Below the pieces are notes generated by a model. That model had not been told where the DNA came from, searched no databases, and worked only from the letters and a program-made list of their open reading frames with translations. From positions 124,001 through 188,000 of the forward strand of contig NZ_RDQE01000002.1 in the NCBI RefSeq assembly GCF_003697845.1: DNA of 64,000 nt. Direction: 5' to 3'. The translations under genes and the position numbers were made by a program. Positions within the stretch are counted from its first letter, which is position 1; every line of letters starts with the position of its first letter. Origin of the DNA: Halobellus captivus (GTDB lineage: Archaea > Halobacteriota > Halobacteria > Halobacteriales > Haloferacaceae). Shown one piece after another: positions 27,478-37,113 of the stretch.

Positions 27478-28764
27478 ATGTTCGAGCGCCTGGGGTTCGA
27501 TTCTGTTCCGCGTGAGACGGCCCTCGTGGTCGGACTCGTGAGCGGTTCGCACGTCGTGAACCACCTGTACCTCGTGTTGTTCCCGCCGATCCTGGCGACG
27601 CTGGCCGCCGACTTCGACGTGGGGCTGGCCGCGTTGGGGATCGCGATGGGCGTCCAGGCGTTCGTCAACACCGCCTTACAGCTGCCGTACGGCTACCTCT
27701 CGGACAACTACGACCGCGTCATCACCCTCGCGCTCTGTCTCGGGCTCGGCGCGCTCGGCGCGGGGATCCTCGCCGTCGCGCCCACCTTCGAGGTGCTCCT
27801 CGTCGGGCAGGCGGTGCTGGGGGCGGGCATCGCCGGCCACCACCCGTCTCACTTCCCGCTGCTCTCGGACGCCAGCAGTTCCGACCTCCGCGGGAAGGCC
27901 TACAGCGCCCACGGCTTCGCCGGCAACCTCGGCTTCGCCGCCCCGCCCGTGGTCATCCTCGGCGTCACGTCGTTGCCGGGCGCGACCTGGCGACACGCGT
28001 TCGGGCTCATCGCCGTCGTCGGCGCCGTGTACGGCGCGATCGCCTGCTACGTGCTCGCCATCCACGTGAGCGACGAGGTGACGCGGCCGAACCCGGAGGC
28101 CGACGACGCGCGTACGGAGGCCGGTTCCCGTCTCGCCCGCGTCCGCGAGGAGCTCCGCGCGCTCGGCGCGTCGCGACCGATCCTCGGGCTCGGCGTGGTC
28201 GCACTGCTCTCCTCGACGGCGTTCTGGGGCGTCTCCTCGTACCTCGTGGTGTTCTTGGAGAACGGCTACGGCGTCGCCTCCGGGGTCGCGAGCCTCTCGC
28301 TGACGGCGATGTTCATCGCGGGTGCGGCACTGATACTCGCCGGCGGGGTGTTGGCCGACCGGTTCCGACCGGGGACGATCCTCGCGGTCGCCTACCTGCT
28401 CGTCGGCGTCGCCGTCTTCGCGCTGGCGTCCGAGCTCGCCCCGCCGATCGTCGCGGTCGGGATCGGCGTGCTCGCCGGCAGCCTCGGGAGCCTCGGTCTG
28501 CCCGCCAGGGACAAGCTCGCCGACCTGCTGTCGGCGCGGAGCGACATCGGGCGGAACTTCGCGGTCGTGACGATCGGGATCATGATCGGCAACACGGTCG
28601 CGCCGCCGCTCTTCGGTGCGCTCATCGAGTCGAGCGGCTACCGCGCGACGTTCACCCTCGTCGGCGCCTTCGCCGTACTCGCCGCGGTCGCGACGGTCGC
28701 GATCGTCGCCCGCTACCGCGACGGGATCCGGGCCGGACCGGAGGCGGCGGCGACCGCGGAGTGA
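27478..28764 (+). CDS. MFS transporter
   Basis: A 428-residue major facilitator protein with about twelve hydrophobic helices in two halves joined by a charged loop (about residues 200-225, EVTRPNPEADDARTEAG). The first half has LPYGYLSDNYDRVITLAL, the MFS A-like loop, and GAGIAGHHPSHFPLLSDASS, a stretch typical of the Fsr (fosmidomycin-resistance-like) branch. Drug efflux or metabolite export is possible; substrate cannot be deduced. It follows katG by 100 bp on the same strand and converges with the nucleoside-recognition protein gene. Confidence 0.9.
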   Translation: MFERLGFDSVPRETALVVGLVSGSHVVNHLYLVLFPPILATLAADFDVGLAALGIAMGVQAFVNTALQLPYGYLSDNYDRVITLALCLGLGALGAGILAVAPTFEVLLVGQAVLGAGIAGHHPSHFPLLSDASSSDLRGKAYSAHGFAGNLGFAAPPVVILGVTSLPGATWRHAFGLIAVVGAVYGAIACYVLAIHVSDEVTRPNPEADDARTEAGSRLARVREELRALGASRPILGLGVVALLSSTAFWGVSSYLVVFLENGYGVASGVASLSLTAMFIAGAALILAGGVLADRFRPGTILAVAYLLVGVAVFALASELAPPIVAVGIGVLAGSLGSLGLPARDKLADLLSARSDIGRNFAVVTIGIMIGNTVAPPLFGALIESSGYRATFTLVGAFAVLAAVATVAIVARYRDGIRAGPEAAATAE

Positions 28765-28779
28765 TATCGCTCGCTCCTC

Positions 28780-29763
28780 TCACCACGTCGGGACGAGGAG
28801 CAGCGCGACGGAAAGCGAGATGAAGAGGAGCTTCAGCGCCGTGTTGACCGCGATCACCTTCGTGCCGAAGGAGGCGCCCCAGATCCCGTACTGGAACGGG
28901 ATCGAACGCCGGAACGTCGAGACCGCGAACGATAAGATTCCGCCGATGAGCAGGGTCGCGACCGCGGTCCGGGGGGTGAACGTCGTCCCCAGGAGCGGCT
29001 GGATGGCGACCGCCCCGGCGGTCGTGTCGAGAGTGTACACCGCGATCACGGGAACGGCCGCGCTCGGCAGCCCGATCGCCTCCGTGAGCGGCCCCGCGAC
29101 CGCGGTCAGCGACTCCACGTCGTAGGCGGTGACGAACGCGACCACGAGCGTGTACACGACCGCCAGTCGGGGAACGATCCGGCGGAGCGTCGACCACGAC
29201 TTCGCCGCGGCCTCGCGGACGCGCTCGGTGTGGGTCCGGTCGTCCTCGTCGGGCCCGGCGGCGTCGACGTCGGCGAGCGCCGAACGGTCGACGTTCCGCT
29301 CCGAGACGAGGAGTCCGCCGAGGAGCACCCCCGTGACCGTGATAGCGAGCGCGATGCCGGCGCGCGCGGAGACGTAGAGAACGCCCGTGGTCGCTCCGAG
29401 GATCGGGATCAGGACCGGGACGTAGTAGGTGAACACGTGCTGGACGAACCCGAAGAACGTGTTGATGACCACGGCGACGAGCGTCGCGCGGTCGTCGAGC
29501 AGTCCCGATTCACGGTACTCCGCGAGCGTGGCGTACCCGGCGGTGGTCGACGCCGCGGTCGTGAGGATCGCGGTACCGACCTCGTCGGGGAGGTTCGCGG
29601 GACGCGTGAGATATCCGGAAAGCCCGGCCACGTACCGTATCAGCCCGAACGCGACGGCGACGTTGGCGACGAACACGCCGGCGGCGATGAACGCGGAGAT
29701 CCGCGCGAGCCGCGGGAGGACCTCGGCGAACAGCCCGAGGAGCTCGGCGACGACCGGTTGCAC
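28780..29763 (-). CDS. Nucleoside-recognition (gate) domain membrane protein
   Basis: A 327-residue membrane protein with about eight helices and a central charged loop (about 165-190, DAAGPDEDDRTHTERVRE). The gate-domain segments are FGLIRYVAGLSGYLTRP followed by NLPDEVGTAILTTAASTTAGY in the first half, and a related VESLTAVAGPLTEAIGLPSA in the second half. A GTG at 29763 (MQPVVAELLGLF) is preferred as start over a TTG nine codons upstream, since the protein then begins just before its first helix. Spore-maturation A/B-like and nucleoside transport proteins share the domain; substrate unknown. Confidence 0.82.
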   Translation of the reverse strand: MQPVVAELLGLFAEVLPRLARISAFIAAGVFVANVAVAFGLIRYVAGLSGYLTRPANLPDEVGTAILTTAASTTAGYATLAEYRESGLLDDRATLVAVVINTFFGFVQHVFTYYVPVLIPILGATTGVLYVSARAGIALAITVTGVLLGGLLVSERNVDRSALADVDAAGPDEDDRTHTERVREAAAKSWSTLRRIVPRLAVVYTLVVAFVTAYDVESLTAVAGPLTEAIGLPSAAVPVIAVYTLDTTAGAVAIQPLLGTTFTPRTAVATLLIGGILSFAVSTFRRSIPFQYGIWGASFGTKVIAVNTALKLLFISLSVALLLVPTW

Positions 29764-29925
29764 GCGACCCGGTACGCCGCGTGCGGCCAAATGGCCGTCG
29801 GATCGGGAGCGCCGGATCGGAGTCGCCGGCGCCGGATCGAGGTCGACGACGTGGCCGTGGAACCGGGACGACGCGGCGGGCGAGCCACGCGGGGCTTATG
29901 TCCGCCGGGCGTGAACCCCCTCGAG

Positions 29926-30906
29926 ATGGCACCCGCCGAGGACGACATCTCGATCGAGGAGAAGCGCGTGTACGCGGGCTCCGCGGGCCGCACGGACGCC
30001 TACGTCGCGACCGGGACCGGCGTCGTCCGGGTCGCGATCTCCGGCGACAAGGTCGGCGGGTTCGAGCTGGCCGCCCGCGACCCCGCCCGCGACGTGGCGG
30101 TCCTCGCGCGGACGGACGACCCGGACCGCCTCGCGGTCGCGACCGACGACGACCTCCTCGTCGCCCCGATCGACGCCGACCGCGACGGCGTCGACGGCTC
30201 GGCGTTCTCTCCCGTCGGGATCGGGCCCACGGTCGCGGTCGGCGTCCACGACGGCGAGTTCCTCGCGGCCGACGGGGCTGGCGAAGTTCACCGGATCCGA
30301 GTCGGCGGCGACGGTGACGTGGACGCCGAGGACGCCGAGGGCGACGGATCCCCGTCGGAGCCGACCCGGATCGGGAGCGTCGACGATCCGAGGGCAGTCG
30401 ACGGCCCGCTGGTGGCGGCAGCCGACGGGGTTCACCGGGTCATGGGCGGAGGGGCCGCCGGGGGCGCCCCGACCCTCGAACCCGTCGGGCTCGACGACGC
30501 CCGCGACGTCGCCGGCGCGGGGGTCCCGCTGGCGGCGACGCCCGCGGGGCTCTACTGGCTCGGGAACGGCTGGATGTCGGCCAACGAGGGGGATGCGACG
30601 GCGGTCGCGGCCGACGGTGACGGCCACGCCCTCGCGGCCGTCGACGACGAGTTGCTCGTGCGTGACGTCACGGACGTCACGGACGCCGCGGCCGGCATCG
30701 GCTGGGACGCCGACGCGTGGCGCGTGGCCCCCCTCCCGGTCGACGAGCGGCCGGTCGCGCTCGGATACGGCCCGGGGCTCTCCGTCGTCGTCACCGACGC
30801 CGGGACGCTGTGTGTCAACGCGGGCGACGGCTGGCGACACCAGGCCATCGGCGTCCGCGGGGTCGCGGGCGTCGCGCTGGCGGTCGTGGAAGGAACCGGC
30901 GGATAG
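29926..30906 (+). CDS. HVO_0234-type beta-propeller protein
   Basis: A 326-residue acidic protein built of repeated beta-strand blocks (for example VVRVAISGDKVGGFELAARD, RLAVATDDDLLVAPID, AVGVHDGEFLAADGAGEVHR, ALAAVDDELLVRDV). The N-terminus IEEKRVYAGSAGRTDAYVAT is as I remember for the haloarchaea-specific HVO_0234 beta-propeller family. No catalytic residues are evident; a binding or scaffold role is likely. ATG 29926 is chosen because the conserved N-terminus starts just after it. It converges with the M29-like peptidase gene (28 bp between stops). Confidence 0.72.
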   Translation: MAPAEDDISIEEKRVYAGSAGRTDAYVATGTGVVRVAISGDKVGGFELAARDPARDVAVLARTDDPDRLAVATDDDLLVAPIDADRDGVDGSAFSPVGIGPTVAVGVHDGEFLAADGAGEVHRIRVGGDGDVDAEDAEGDGSPSEPTRIGSVDDPRAVDGPLVAAADGVHRVMGGGAAGGAPTLEPVGLDDARDVAGAGVPLAATPAGLYWLGNGWMSANEGDATAVAADGDGHALAAVDDELLVRDVTDVTDAAAGIGWDADAWRVAPLPVDERPVALGYGPGLSVVVTDAGTLCVNAGDGWRHQAIGVRGVAGVALAVVEGTGG

Positions 30907-30933
30907 ATCGGTGAACGGCGGAAGCGGCCCGGT

Positions 30934-31884
30934 TCAGGGGCTCGGTAGCTCGATCTCCTCGCCGTCGGCGTAGACGGTGGGGTCGCGGAGGATCCCATCG
31001 AGGTGGAGCGGGGCGTCGGTCTCGCCGCCGATCCCGGCGTTATCGCCGATGGCGACGTGGACCGTTCCCGCGGCCTTCTCGTCGAGGAGGACGGAGCCGA
31101 CCAGCTCCTCGACGCCGACGTTGGTGCCGATGCCGAGCTCCGCGAGGTTGTAGGCGGCGTCGCCGACCGCCTCGGCGGCCGCCTCGACGTCGGCGCGGAT
31201 CGCGTCGTCCGAGATCGAGGTGACGAGGCCGTCCTCGACCTCGAAGGCGAGCTCGCGGCCGTCCTCGAGCAGCCCGTGGGGCATCATCGTCCCGTCGACG
31301 ACGTAGGTCCCGGTCGCGGTCTCGGGCGCGACGAACACCTCGCCGGCGGGCAGGTTCGAGAAGTCGCCGGGCTCGTGGACCATGCCCGTGTCCGTGAGCC
31401 ACTCGCGGTCGCCGATCCCGAACGTGACGTCGGTCCCCGCCGGCGACGTGACGCGGACCTCCTCGGCGTCGCCGACCGCGTCCAGCACCCGATCGCAGGC
31501 GGCGTCGATGGCGGCGTAGTCCGCGTCGAGCCCGGTTGTGAACACGTCCTCCGTGATCCCCGGGAGCGTCGCGCCGCGCGAGCCGGCCTCGCAGGCGGCC
31601 CCGCGGGCGCGGGTGTGGCTCAGACTCTTCGTCGTCGGCGCACAGAAGACGTCGCTTTCGGCCATCGCGGCCGCGACGGGGGCGGGCGGTTCGGTCCCGT
31701 GCTGCTCGCTCGGCGGATACCGGAGGAGCGTCGCGTCGTCGGTGGCGGCGGTCGCGGCCGCGTACAGCGCCTCGCCGATCGGCGCGCGCTCGTCGTCGGT
31801 GACGACGACGACCGACTCGTCCGCGCCGACGTCCAGACACTGATCGATGGCGGTACGTGCCGCCTCCGCGAGGGGATCGTCCAT
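30934..31884 (-). CDS. Aminopeptidase, M29-like family
   Basis: A 316-residue protein with the late conserved blocks of thermophilic-type (M29) metallo-aminopeptidases: LPAGEVFVAPETATGTYVVDG, LAELGIGTN with a metal Glu nearby, EKAAGTVHVAIGDN, and a C-terminal HLDGILRDPTVYADGE. The N-terminal half (EAARTAIDQCLDV) is the usual alpha/beta domain and is shorter than in bacterial AmpS proteins. ATG 31884 is chosen; an upstream GTG would add only Arg/Asp-rich residues. The enzyme would release N-terminal residues from peptides. A broad substrate range is typical for the family. Confidence 0.82.
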   Translation of the reverse strand: MDDPLAEAARTAIDQCLDVGADESVVVVTDDERAPIGEALYAAATAATDDATLLRYPPSEQHGTEPPAPVAAAMAESDVFCAPTTKSLSHTRARGAACEAGSRGATLPGITEDVFTTGLDADYAAIDAACDRVLDAVGDAEEVRVTSPAGTDVTFGIGDREWLTDTGMVHEPGDFSNLPAGEVFVAPETATGTYVVDGTMMPHGLLEDGRELAFEVEDGLVTSISDDAIRADVEAAAEAVGDAAYNLAELGIGTNVGVEELVGSVLLDEKAAGTVHVAIGDNAGIGGETDAPLHLDGILRDPTVYADGEEIELPSP

Positions 31885-32089
31885 GTCACGCCGTGGGTCG
31901 TCGCGAGCGTTAGTCCTTGTCATCCCGGATCGATTCCGAACGCGGCCGAATATTCTATTATTACTCAGTTACGGAACAAGGTTGTAAGCTCATATCGCTC
32001 CGAATTAACGGAGTCGTTACTCACGGCGTAGTTAATTTCTATAAAAAAACCTCGAAACAATTATAGTGTGCCGTGGCGGACGTAAAGAT
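31885..32089 (+). promoter_or_regulatory. gapB promoter region with a TATA box and a possible sugar-regulator site
   Basis: The gap is AT-rich. TTCTATAAAAAA at 32037-32048 is a good TATA-like box about 40-50 bp before the gapB ATG. Just upstream, TACT-N7-TAGTT at 32018-32033 is close to the TACT-N7/8-GAGTA element known for the haloarchaeal regulator TrmB/GfcR, matching seven of nine fixed bases. A separate inverted repeat, CTCCG-AATTAA-CGGAG, lies at 31998-32013. Placement upstream of the TATA box would fit activation. All regulatory meaning is inferred. Confidence 0.45.
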
Positions 32090-33157
32090 ATGATACGCGT
32101 GGGCGTGAACGGCTACGGGACGATCGGGAAACGCGTCGCGGACGCGGTCGCGACCCAGCCCGACATGGAACTCGTCGGCGTCACGAAGACGAAACCGAAC
32201 TACGAGGCCGAGGCGGCTATCCGCCAAGGATACGACCTCTACGCCGCGATATCGGACCGCGCGGCCGCGTTCGACGACGCCGGCGTCGGGATCGCCGGAA
32301 CCCTCACGGATCTGCTCGACTCCGTCGACGTGATCGTCGACTGTACCCCGTCCGGGATCGGCGCGCGGAACCGCTCGATCTACGCGGCCCGCGACACGCC
32401 CGCGATCTTCCAGGGCGGCGAGGACGCCGACGTGGCCGACGCCTCGTTCAACGCCCGGACGAGCTTCGAGGCGGGTCGCGAGGCCGACTCGCTTCGCGTG
32501 GTCTCGTGTAACACCACGGGGCTCGCCCGCCTCCTCGCGCCGCTGGAGGAGACGTACGGGATCGAGAAGGCCCGGGTCACGCTGGTCCGTCGCGGCGGCG
32601 ACCCGAGCGAGACCGAGCGCGGCCCGATAAACGACGTCGTTCCGGACCCGACGACGGTACCCTCACACCACGGCCCGGACGTGAACACCGTCCTGCCGGG
32701 CGTCGCCGTCGACACGGCCGCGCTGAAGGCCCCGGTGACCACGATGCACACCCACAGCGTCAACGTCACGCTCCGCGAGACGCCGACGACGGAGGCGGTC
32801 CGCGAGCTCCTCGCCGGGGAGTCCCGGATCTTCCAGATCCCCGAGGCGGCCGGCATCGACGGGGCGGGGAAGCTGAAGGAGTACGCGATGGACCGCGGTC
32901 GGCCCCGCGGCGACCTCTGGGAGAACTGCGTCTGGGAGGAGTCGATAAACGTCTCCGGTCGCGACCTGTACCTCTTCGAGAACGTCCACCAGGAGGCGGA
33001 CGTGGTCCCCGAGAACGTCGACGCGATCCGCGCGCTGACCACGGACCTCTCCGCGTCGGAATCGGTGGAGCGCACCGACGAGGCCCTCGGCGTCGGGTTG
33101 GAGAGCCTGCTCTCGACCGGCGACGACGCCCGCGACCCGATCACCGCGGACGACTGA
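32090..33157 (+). CDS. gapB: Type II glyceraldehyde-3-phosphate dehydrogenase (archaeal)
   Basis: A 355-residue phosphorylating GAPDH of the archaeal class II. The NAD(P)-binding motif is [17 protein letters not shown] (residues 4-20). The catalytic Cys is C140 in [13 protein letters not shown]. Other family blocks are [20 protein letters not shown] and [14 protein letters not shown] (substrate binding). In haloarchaea the type II enzyme serves gluconeogenesis while type I serves glycolysis. ATG 32090 is preferred over one 24 bases upstream since it begins the first beta strand. Single gene, own promoter. Confidence 0.95.
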   Translation: MIRVGVNGYGTIGKRVADAVATQPDMELVGVTKTKPNYEAEAAIRQGYDLYAAISDRAAAFDDAGVGIAGTLTDLLDSVDVIVDCTPSGIGARNRSIYAARDTPAIFQGGEDADVADASFNARTSFEAGREADSLRVVSCNTTGLARLLAPLEETYGIEKARVTLVRRGGDPSETERGPINDVVPDPTTVPSHHGPDVNTVLPGVAVDTAALKAPVTTMHTHSVNVTLRETPTTEAVRELLAGESRIFQIPEAAGIDGAGKLKEYAMDRGRPRGDLWENCVWEESINVSGRDLYLFENVHQEADVVPENVDAIRALTTDLSASESVERTDEALGVGLESLLSTGDDARDPITADD

Positions 33158-33219
33158 TCCGGCCACGGACCGAATCGTCGGCGAGCTCTCGGCTCCCGTA
33201 CCCACGACGCGTTTCCGTT

Positions 33220-33263
33220 CGTTACCGCGAGACGGTTCAACCGTTACCGCGAGATGCTTCAAC
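33220..33263. repeat. Two tandem copies of a 22-bp unit
   Basis: Positions 33220-33241 and 33242-33263 are adjacent copies sharing the core CGTTACCGCGAGA and the end TTCAAC, with two mismatches between. A shorter third trace (GATACCGCGAC) follows. The array overlaps the end of the small leftward ORF at 33237-33458. Confidence 0.65.
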
Positions 33264-33458
33264 CCGATACCGCGACGACTCCCCGTCGGTCGGCGTCGCC
33301 ACGAGGTACGTCCGGCCGCCTCGGCGTTCCAGGTGAACCTCTCCGCCGGCGACCCGGTTCGATCGGATCCGATCCGCGATGCGGTCGGTTCGACACTCCG
33401 TGACGTCCACGCGCGTCGGCGCCGCGTATCGCGGTCGGTCCTCCAGTGACACGCTCAT
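33237..33458 (-). CDS. Small hypothetical protein
   Basis: A 73-residue protein starting MSVSLEDRPRYAAPTRVDV. It contains alternating charged and aliphatic residues that suggest beta strands (GGEVHLERRGGRTYLVATPT) and no cysteine pair. I do not recognise the family. The end of the gene lies within a 22-bp tandem repeat, so the C-terminus (YRVEASRGNG) may have been altered by repeat change. Coding status is probable rather than certain. Confidence 0.5.
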   Translation of the reverse strand: MSVSLEDRPRYAAPTRVDVTECRTDRIADRIRSNRVAGGEVHLERRGGRTYLVATPTDGESSRYRVEASRGNG

Positions 33459-33571
33459 ACTCGTACCGACGACCGGAACGCCCCTATAACCGAGCCAACC
33501 GCGGAGTGAAACTGAAAGTGAAGGACGGAGCCCCGGTGAGGGGCCGAAAAGGCGTACGACGGACGACCCCG

Positions 33572-35095
33572 CTACGCGAACCGCTCGGGCGGTCGACGGT
33601 GTCCCGTCGCCTGTTCGTACGCGTACGCGAGTTCGAGGAGCCGGGGCTCGTCGAACGGACGGCCGAGGAGCTCGAAGCCGACCGGGAGCTCCTCGTTCCC
33701 GTCATCGCCGCTCGCGTCGGCGAATCCGGCGCGCAACACGATCGACGGGAGCCCCGTGTGTGCCGACAGCTCACACCGCATCTCCGAGAAGGGCTGGTGT
33801 TCGGGCATCTCGACGGGAAGCGCCATGGAGGGTGGGTACAACAGCGCGTCGAGGTCGTCCGCAATCAGCCGATTCACCGTCTCCACCCGGATCGTCTCGC
33901 GCCTCGCGAGCGCCCGCTGGTACTCGAGGTCGTCGTCCAGGCCGTCGACGTCCACGTCGAGGATCCCGCCCTCGAGCACGCGCTCCTCGACGCTCGGAGC
34001 CATCGTCCCGCTCTCGGCCAGCTCCCGCAGCGAGTCGACGGGGGTCCCCTCGTGTGCCGCCAGATACGCGTCGTAGTCCCGCTCGAACTCCTTGCCGACG
34101 ACCCGCGCGGAGTCGAGGAACTCCTCGTCCACGACCTCGACGGGGTCGACGAGGGTGGCTCCCGCCGCCTCCAGTTCCGCCATCGCCGATTCGATCGTGG
34201 AGACGACCGCCTCGCCCGTGTCCGCCGCCGGGTTCCCCGGATCCGACACCTCGAAGAGGTCGCGGAGGACCCCGATCCGTGCGCCCTCGAGGCCGTCGGG
34301 ATCGAGGTGTGACGCGTAGCCGTCCTCCGGCACCTCGCCGACGCCGAGCGCCGTGACGGGGTCCTCGGGGTCGTATCCGACCATCGCCTCGAGCGTCCGC
34401 GCCGCGTCGGCGACGGTCCGGGTGATCGGTCCCGCGGTGTCCTGTGTCGCCGAGAGCGGGACGATCCCGGTGCGGCTCACCAGCCCCCGCGTGGGACGTA
34501 CCCCGACGAGGTTCGTGAACGCCGGGGGCGACCGGACCGACGAGCAGGTGTCCGTCCCCGTCCCGACCGCCGCGAGGTTGCTCGCGACCGCCGCGGCGGT
34601 CCCGCCGCTGGAGCCCGACGGCCGGCGGTCGGGCGCGTAGGGGTTCCGCGTCTCGCCGCCGAGCGAGCTCACGGAGTCAACCCCGAAGGAGAGCTCCTGG
34701 AGGTTCGCCTTCGCGAGGATCACCGCGCCCGCCTCCCGGAGCCGCTCGACGACGAACGCGTCGTCGTCGGGACCGAACTCCGCGAAGAGTTCGGAGCCCG
34801 CCGTCGTCGGCATGTCCGCCGTGTCGTGGTTGTCCTTGATGACCGTCGGGATCCCGTGGAGCGGGCCGACCGGTCCGTCGGCCGCGTACCGTTCGTCCAG
34901 CTCGCTGGCGCGTTCGATCGCCTTCCCGTTCACCGTCAGGATCGCGTTGAGCGCGTCCGCGTGTTCCGCGATCCGATCGAGGTAGGTCTCGACCAGTTCC
35001 TCCGCGGTCAGCGCCTCCGCCTCGAACGCCGCGTGTATCTCGCCGACGGTCGCCTCGAGCACGTCGAAGTCGCCGTCGTTCGTTCGGTCGTCCAT
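33572..35095 (-). CDS. Amidase (amidase-signature family)
   Basis: A 507-residue serine amidase. The Ser-cisSer-Lys triad can be placed: K87 in GIPTVIKDNHD, the cis-Ser S162 in RPSGSSGGTAAA and the nucleophile S186 in TDTCSSVRSPPAF. The 24-residue spacing between the two serines fits the family. The nucleophile motif has CSSVR where GGSIR is commonest, a known variant. The ATG at 35095 is the first one that gives a normal start. The enzyme hydrolyses an amide; it is not GatA, as no gat partners are near. Divergent from a peptide ABC transporter. Confidence 0.9.
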   Translation of the reverse strand: MDDRTNDGDFDVLEATVGEIHAAFEAEALTAEELVETYLDRIAEHADALNAILTVNGKAIERASELDERYAADGPVGPLHGIPTVIKDNHDTADMPTTAGSELFAEFGPDDDAFVVERLREAGAVILAKANLQELSFGVDSVSSLGGETRNPYAPDRRPSGSSGGTAAAVASNLAAVGTGTDTCSSVRSPPAFTNLVGVRPTRGLVSRTGIVPLSATQDTAGPITRTVADAARTLEAMVGYDPEDPVTALGVGEVPEDGYASHLDPDGLEGARIGVLRDLFEVSDPGNPAADTGEAVVSTIESAMAELEAAGATLVDPVEVVDEEFLDSARVVGKEFERDYDAYLAAHEGTPVDSLRELAESGTMAPSVEERVLEGGILDVDVDGLDDDLEYQRALARRETIRVETVNRLIADDLDALLYPPSMALPVEMPEHQPFSEMRCELSAHTGLPSIVLRAGFADASGDDGNEELPVGFELLGRPFDEPRLLELAYAYEQATGHRRPPERFA

Positions 35096-35340
35096 CCCCT
35101 GAAGGGGACTGATCGAGTACGGATAGTGTTTTCGCCGGTTTGCCGTCCGATCGCCAGCAGCCACCACACGATCGAGGTTCAAGAACCTCCTCGAGAACGG
35201 GCGTATTCTCTAATGGTATTTTTCTAATATATCTATGTTTAGTATTGGTGTATTATGCCATACCCGAGTTACACTATGACCTACCATTCACCTGTCCATA
35301 GATTTTTGAACTGCTGGCCTGATCATGCGAGTTGTCGACA
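35096..35340. promoter_or_regulatory. Divergent promoter region, amidase / peptide transporter
   Basis: The 245-bp gap has an AT-rich core at about 35205-35260 with several TATA-like stretches (for example CTAATATATC and TAGTATTGGTGTATTATG). They could serve the leftward amidase and the rightward binding-protein gene. I cannot choose a single box for either. No gene is seen here. Confidence 0.45.
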
Positions 35341-37113
35341 ATGACCGAAAACATAGACAGAGCGGATCTGGAGGGGCCGAAGATAGATCGGCGGACGACG
35401 ATGAAACTGCTCGGCGCGTCGGGGATCGCGGCGACCGCCGGCTGTCTCGGGGGAGACGGCGGCGGCGGAGACGACGGGGGTAGCGGTGACGACGGGGGTA
35501 GCGGTGACGACGGAAGCGGGTCGAGCGACGATGACGGAGGGAGTAGCGGCTCCACTGGCGGACGGGTAAGCGCCGGGTGGCTCACGGACGAGATCGAGTT
35601 CCTCGACCCGCACATGGTCGACCTGGGGATCCAGATCGAGATCCACTCGAACCTCTTCAACGGGCTGTTGAAACTCGACGAGGACGTCCAGATCGTCGGG
35701 GACGCGGCGGCTGACTGGTCGCTTCCCGACGAGTCGACGTACGTGTTCGAACTCGAGGAAGGGATCACGTTCCACAACGGGGACACCCTCGACGCCGAGG
35801 CGGTCAAGTGGTCCCTGGAACGGCTGGCCGACATGGACACCTCCCCGCACACCGGAAAGGTATCGAACGTCGACTCCATCGAGGCGGACGGTCTGGAGCT
35901 GACGATCAACCTCACGGAACCGTACGCGCCGTTCGTCTCCTTCATGCTCCGCGGTCCCGGCCGCGCGGGGACCATCGTCCACGAGAGCGCCGCGGACGAC
36001 CCCGACGAGTACGCGAGGATGCCGATCGGCAGCGGTCCGTTCGAGCTCACCGACCGGACCGCCGGCGAGTCGCTCACCCTCGACGCCTACGACGACTACT
36101 GGGAGACCGACGAGGACGGCAACCAACTGCCCTACCTCGACGGGATCGACATCGAGCTGATCCCGGAACCGAGCACGATGTGGTCCGCCCTCCAGGGCGG
36201 CGAGGTCGACTACGCGAACATCCTCACCGGCGAGTTCGCCCAGCAGGCGGAGGGAGCCGGAAACATCACGATCCAGACGGCGAGTTCGGGCGAGTGGACC
36301 GGCATCGCGCCGCTCTGTACGAACCCCGCCGACCACGAGGAAATGGTTCGGTGGATCAGCGGTCTCGGCGAGGACCCGACCGACATGTGGAACGGCGAGG
36401 ACATCCCGACGTCGGACCCGCGCGTTCGAGAGGCGATCTCGCTGGCCATCGATCGGGAGGAGATCGTCGAGCGGGCGTGGTTCGGCTACGCCGCGCCGGC
36501 TCACACGCTGTACAATCCGGCGATCGGCTGGCTCTACGACGCTCTCGGGGGAGACGAGCCCGATCCGGGACTCTACAGCGACCCCGAACGCGCCGAGGAG
36601 CTGCTCGACGAGGCCGGGTATACCGGTGACCCGCGGATCGAAGCCTCGATCCTCGCGCTCCCGGAGGACGAGCGCGAACTCACCGTCGTCCAGGACCAGC
36701 TCAGCGACGTCGGGATCGAGGTCGAACTCGACATCCAACAGCAGTCCTCCTACTGGGACAACACCTACCGGTACGAACAGCTCCTGACCGCGTACGGCGG
36801 TGCGGCCGACGTCGACCCGTGGATGTCGGACTTCAAACAGCTCGGCTATCCGAACGAGGAGACGACCGAGGGTGCGTGGCAACGTTCGCTCTACTTCAAC
36901 GAGGAGTACAGCGAACTGCTCAACGAGGCGAACGCGACGCCGGACCTCGAGGAGCGCGCCGAGGTGTACCAGGACGTCAACGCGAAGTTCGTGGAGGACG
37001 TACCGTTCATCCCCACGGTGTTCCCGCTCAACCCGAAGGCGCTCGGCAGCGGTCTCTCGGGAGTCGGGACCCAGGCGGGACTGAGCAACTTCCACACAGC
37101 CTCGATGGAGTGA
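35341..37113 (+). CDS. ABC transporter substrate-binding lipoprotein, peptide/nickel type (DppA-like)
   Basis: A 590-residue extracytoplasmic family 5 solute-binding protein. It has a Tat-lipoprotein signal: R17-R18 in DRRTTMKLLG and the lipobox ATAGC with C35 as lipidated residue. A Gly/Asp/Ser linker with near-identical repeats (GDDGGSGDDGGSG) tethers the domain. The binding domain runs from about 75, with LDPHMVDLGIQIEIHSNLFN, EEGITFHNGDTLDAEAVKWS and PRVREAISLAIDREEIVERA, all typical of the DppA/OppA family. It is first in an operon with two permeases and two ATPases. Confidence 0.93.
   Translation: MTENIDRADLEGPKIDRRTTMKLLGASGIAATAGCLGGDGGGGDDGGSGDDGGSGDDGSGSSDDDGGSSGSTGGRVSAGWLTDEIEFLDPHMVDLGIQIEIHSNLFNGLLKLDEDVQIVGDAAADWSLPDESTYVFELEEGITFHNGDTLDAEAVKWSLERLADMDTSPHTGKVSNVDSIEADGLELTINLTEPYAPFVSFMLRGPGRAGTIVHESAADDPDEYARMPIGSGPFELTDRTAGESLTLDAYDDYWETDEDGNQLPYLDGIDIELIPEPSTMWSALQGGEVDYANILTGEFAQQAEGAGNITIQTASSGEWTGIAPLCTNPADHEEMVRWISGLGEDPTDMWNGEDIPTSDPRVREAISLAIDREEIVERAWFGYAAPAHTLYNPAIGWLYDALGGDEPDPGLYSDPERAEELLDEAGYTGDPRIEASILALPEDERELTVVQDQLSDVGIEVELDIQQQSSYWDNTYRYEQLLTAYGGAADVDPWMSDFKQLGYPNEETTEGAWQRSLYFNEEYSELLNEANATPDLEERAEVYQDVNAKFVEDVPFIPTVFPLNPKALGSGLSGVGTQAGLSNFHTASME

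Noticed and set aside
34640-34680. Amidase nucleophile motif with Cys-Ser-Ser instead of Gly-Gly-Ser
   Set aside because: Considered as a loss-of-function sign, but CSSxR is a known variant and the triad spacing is normal.
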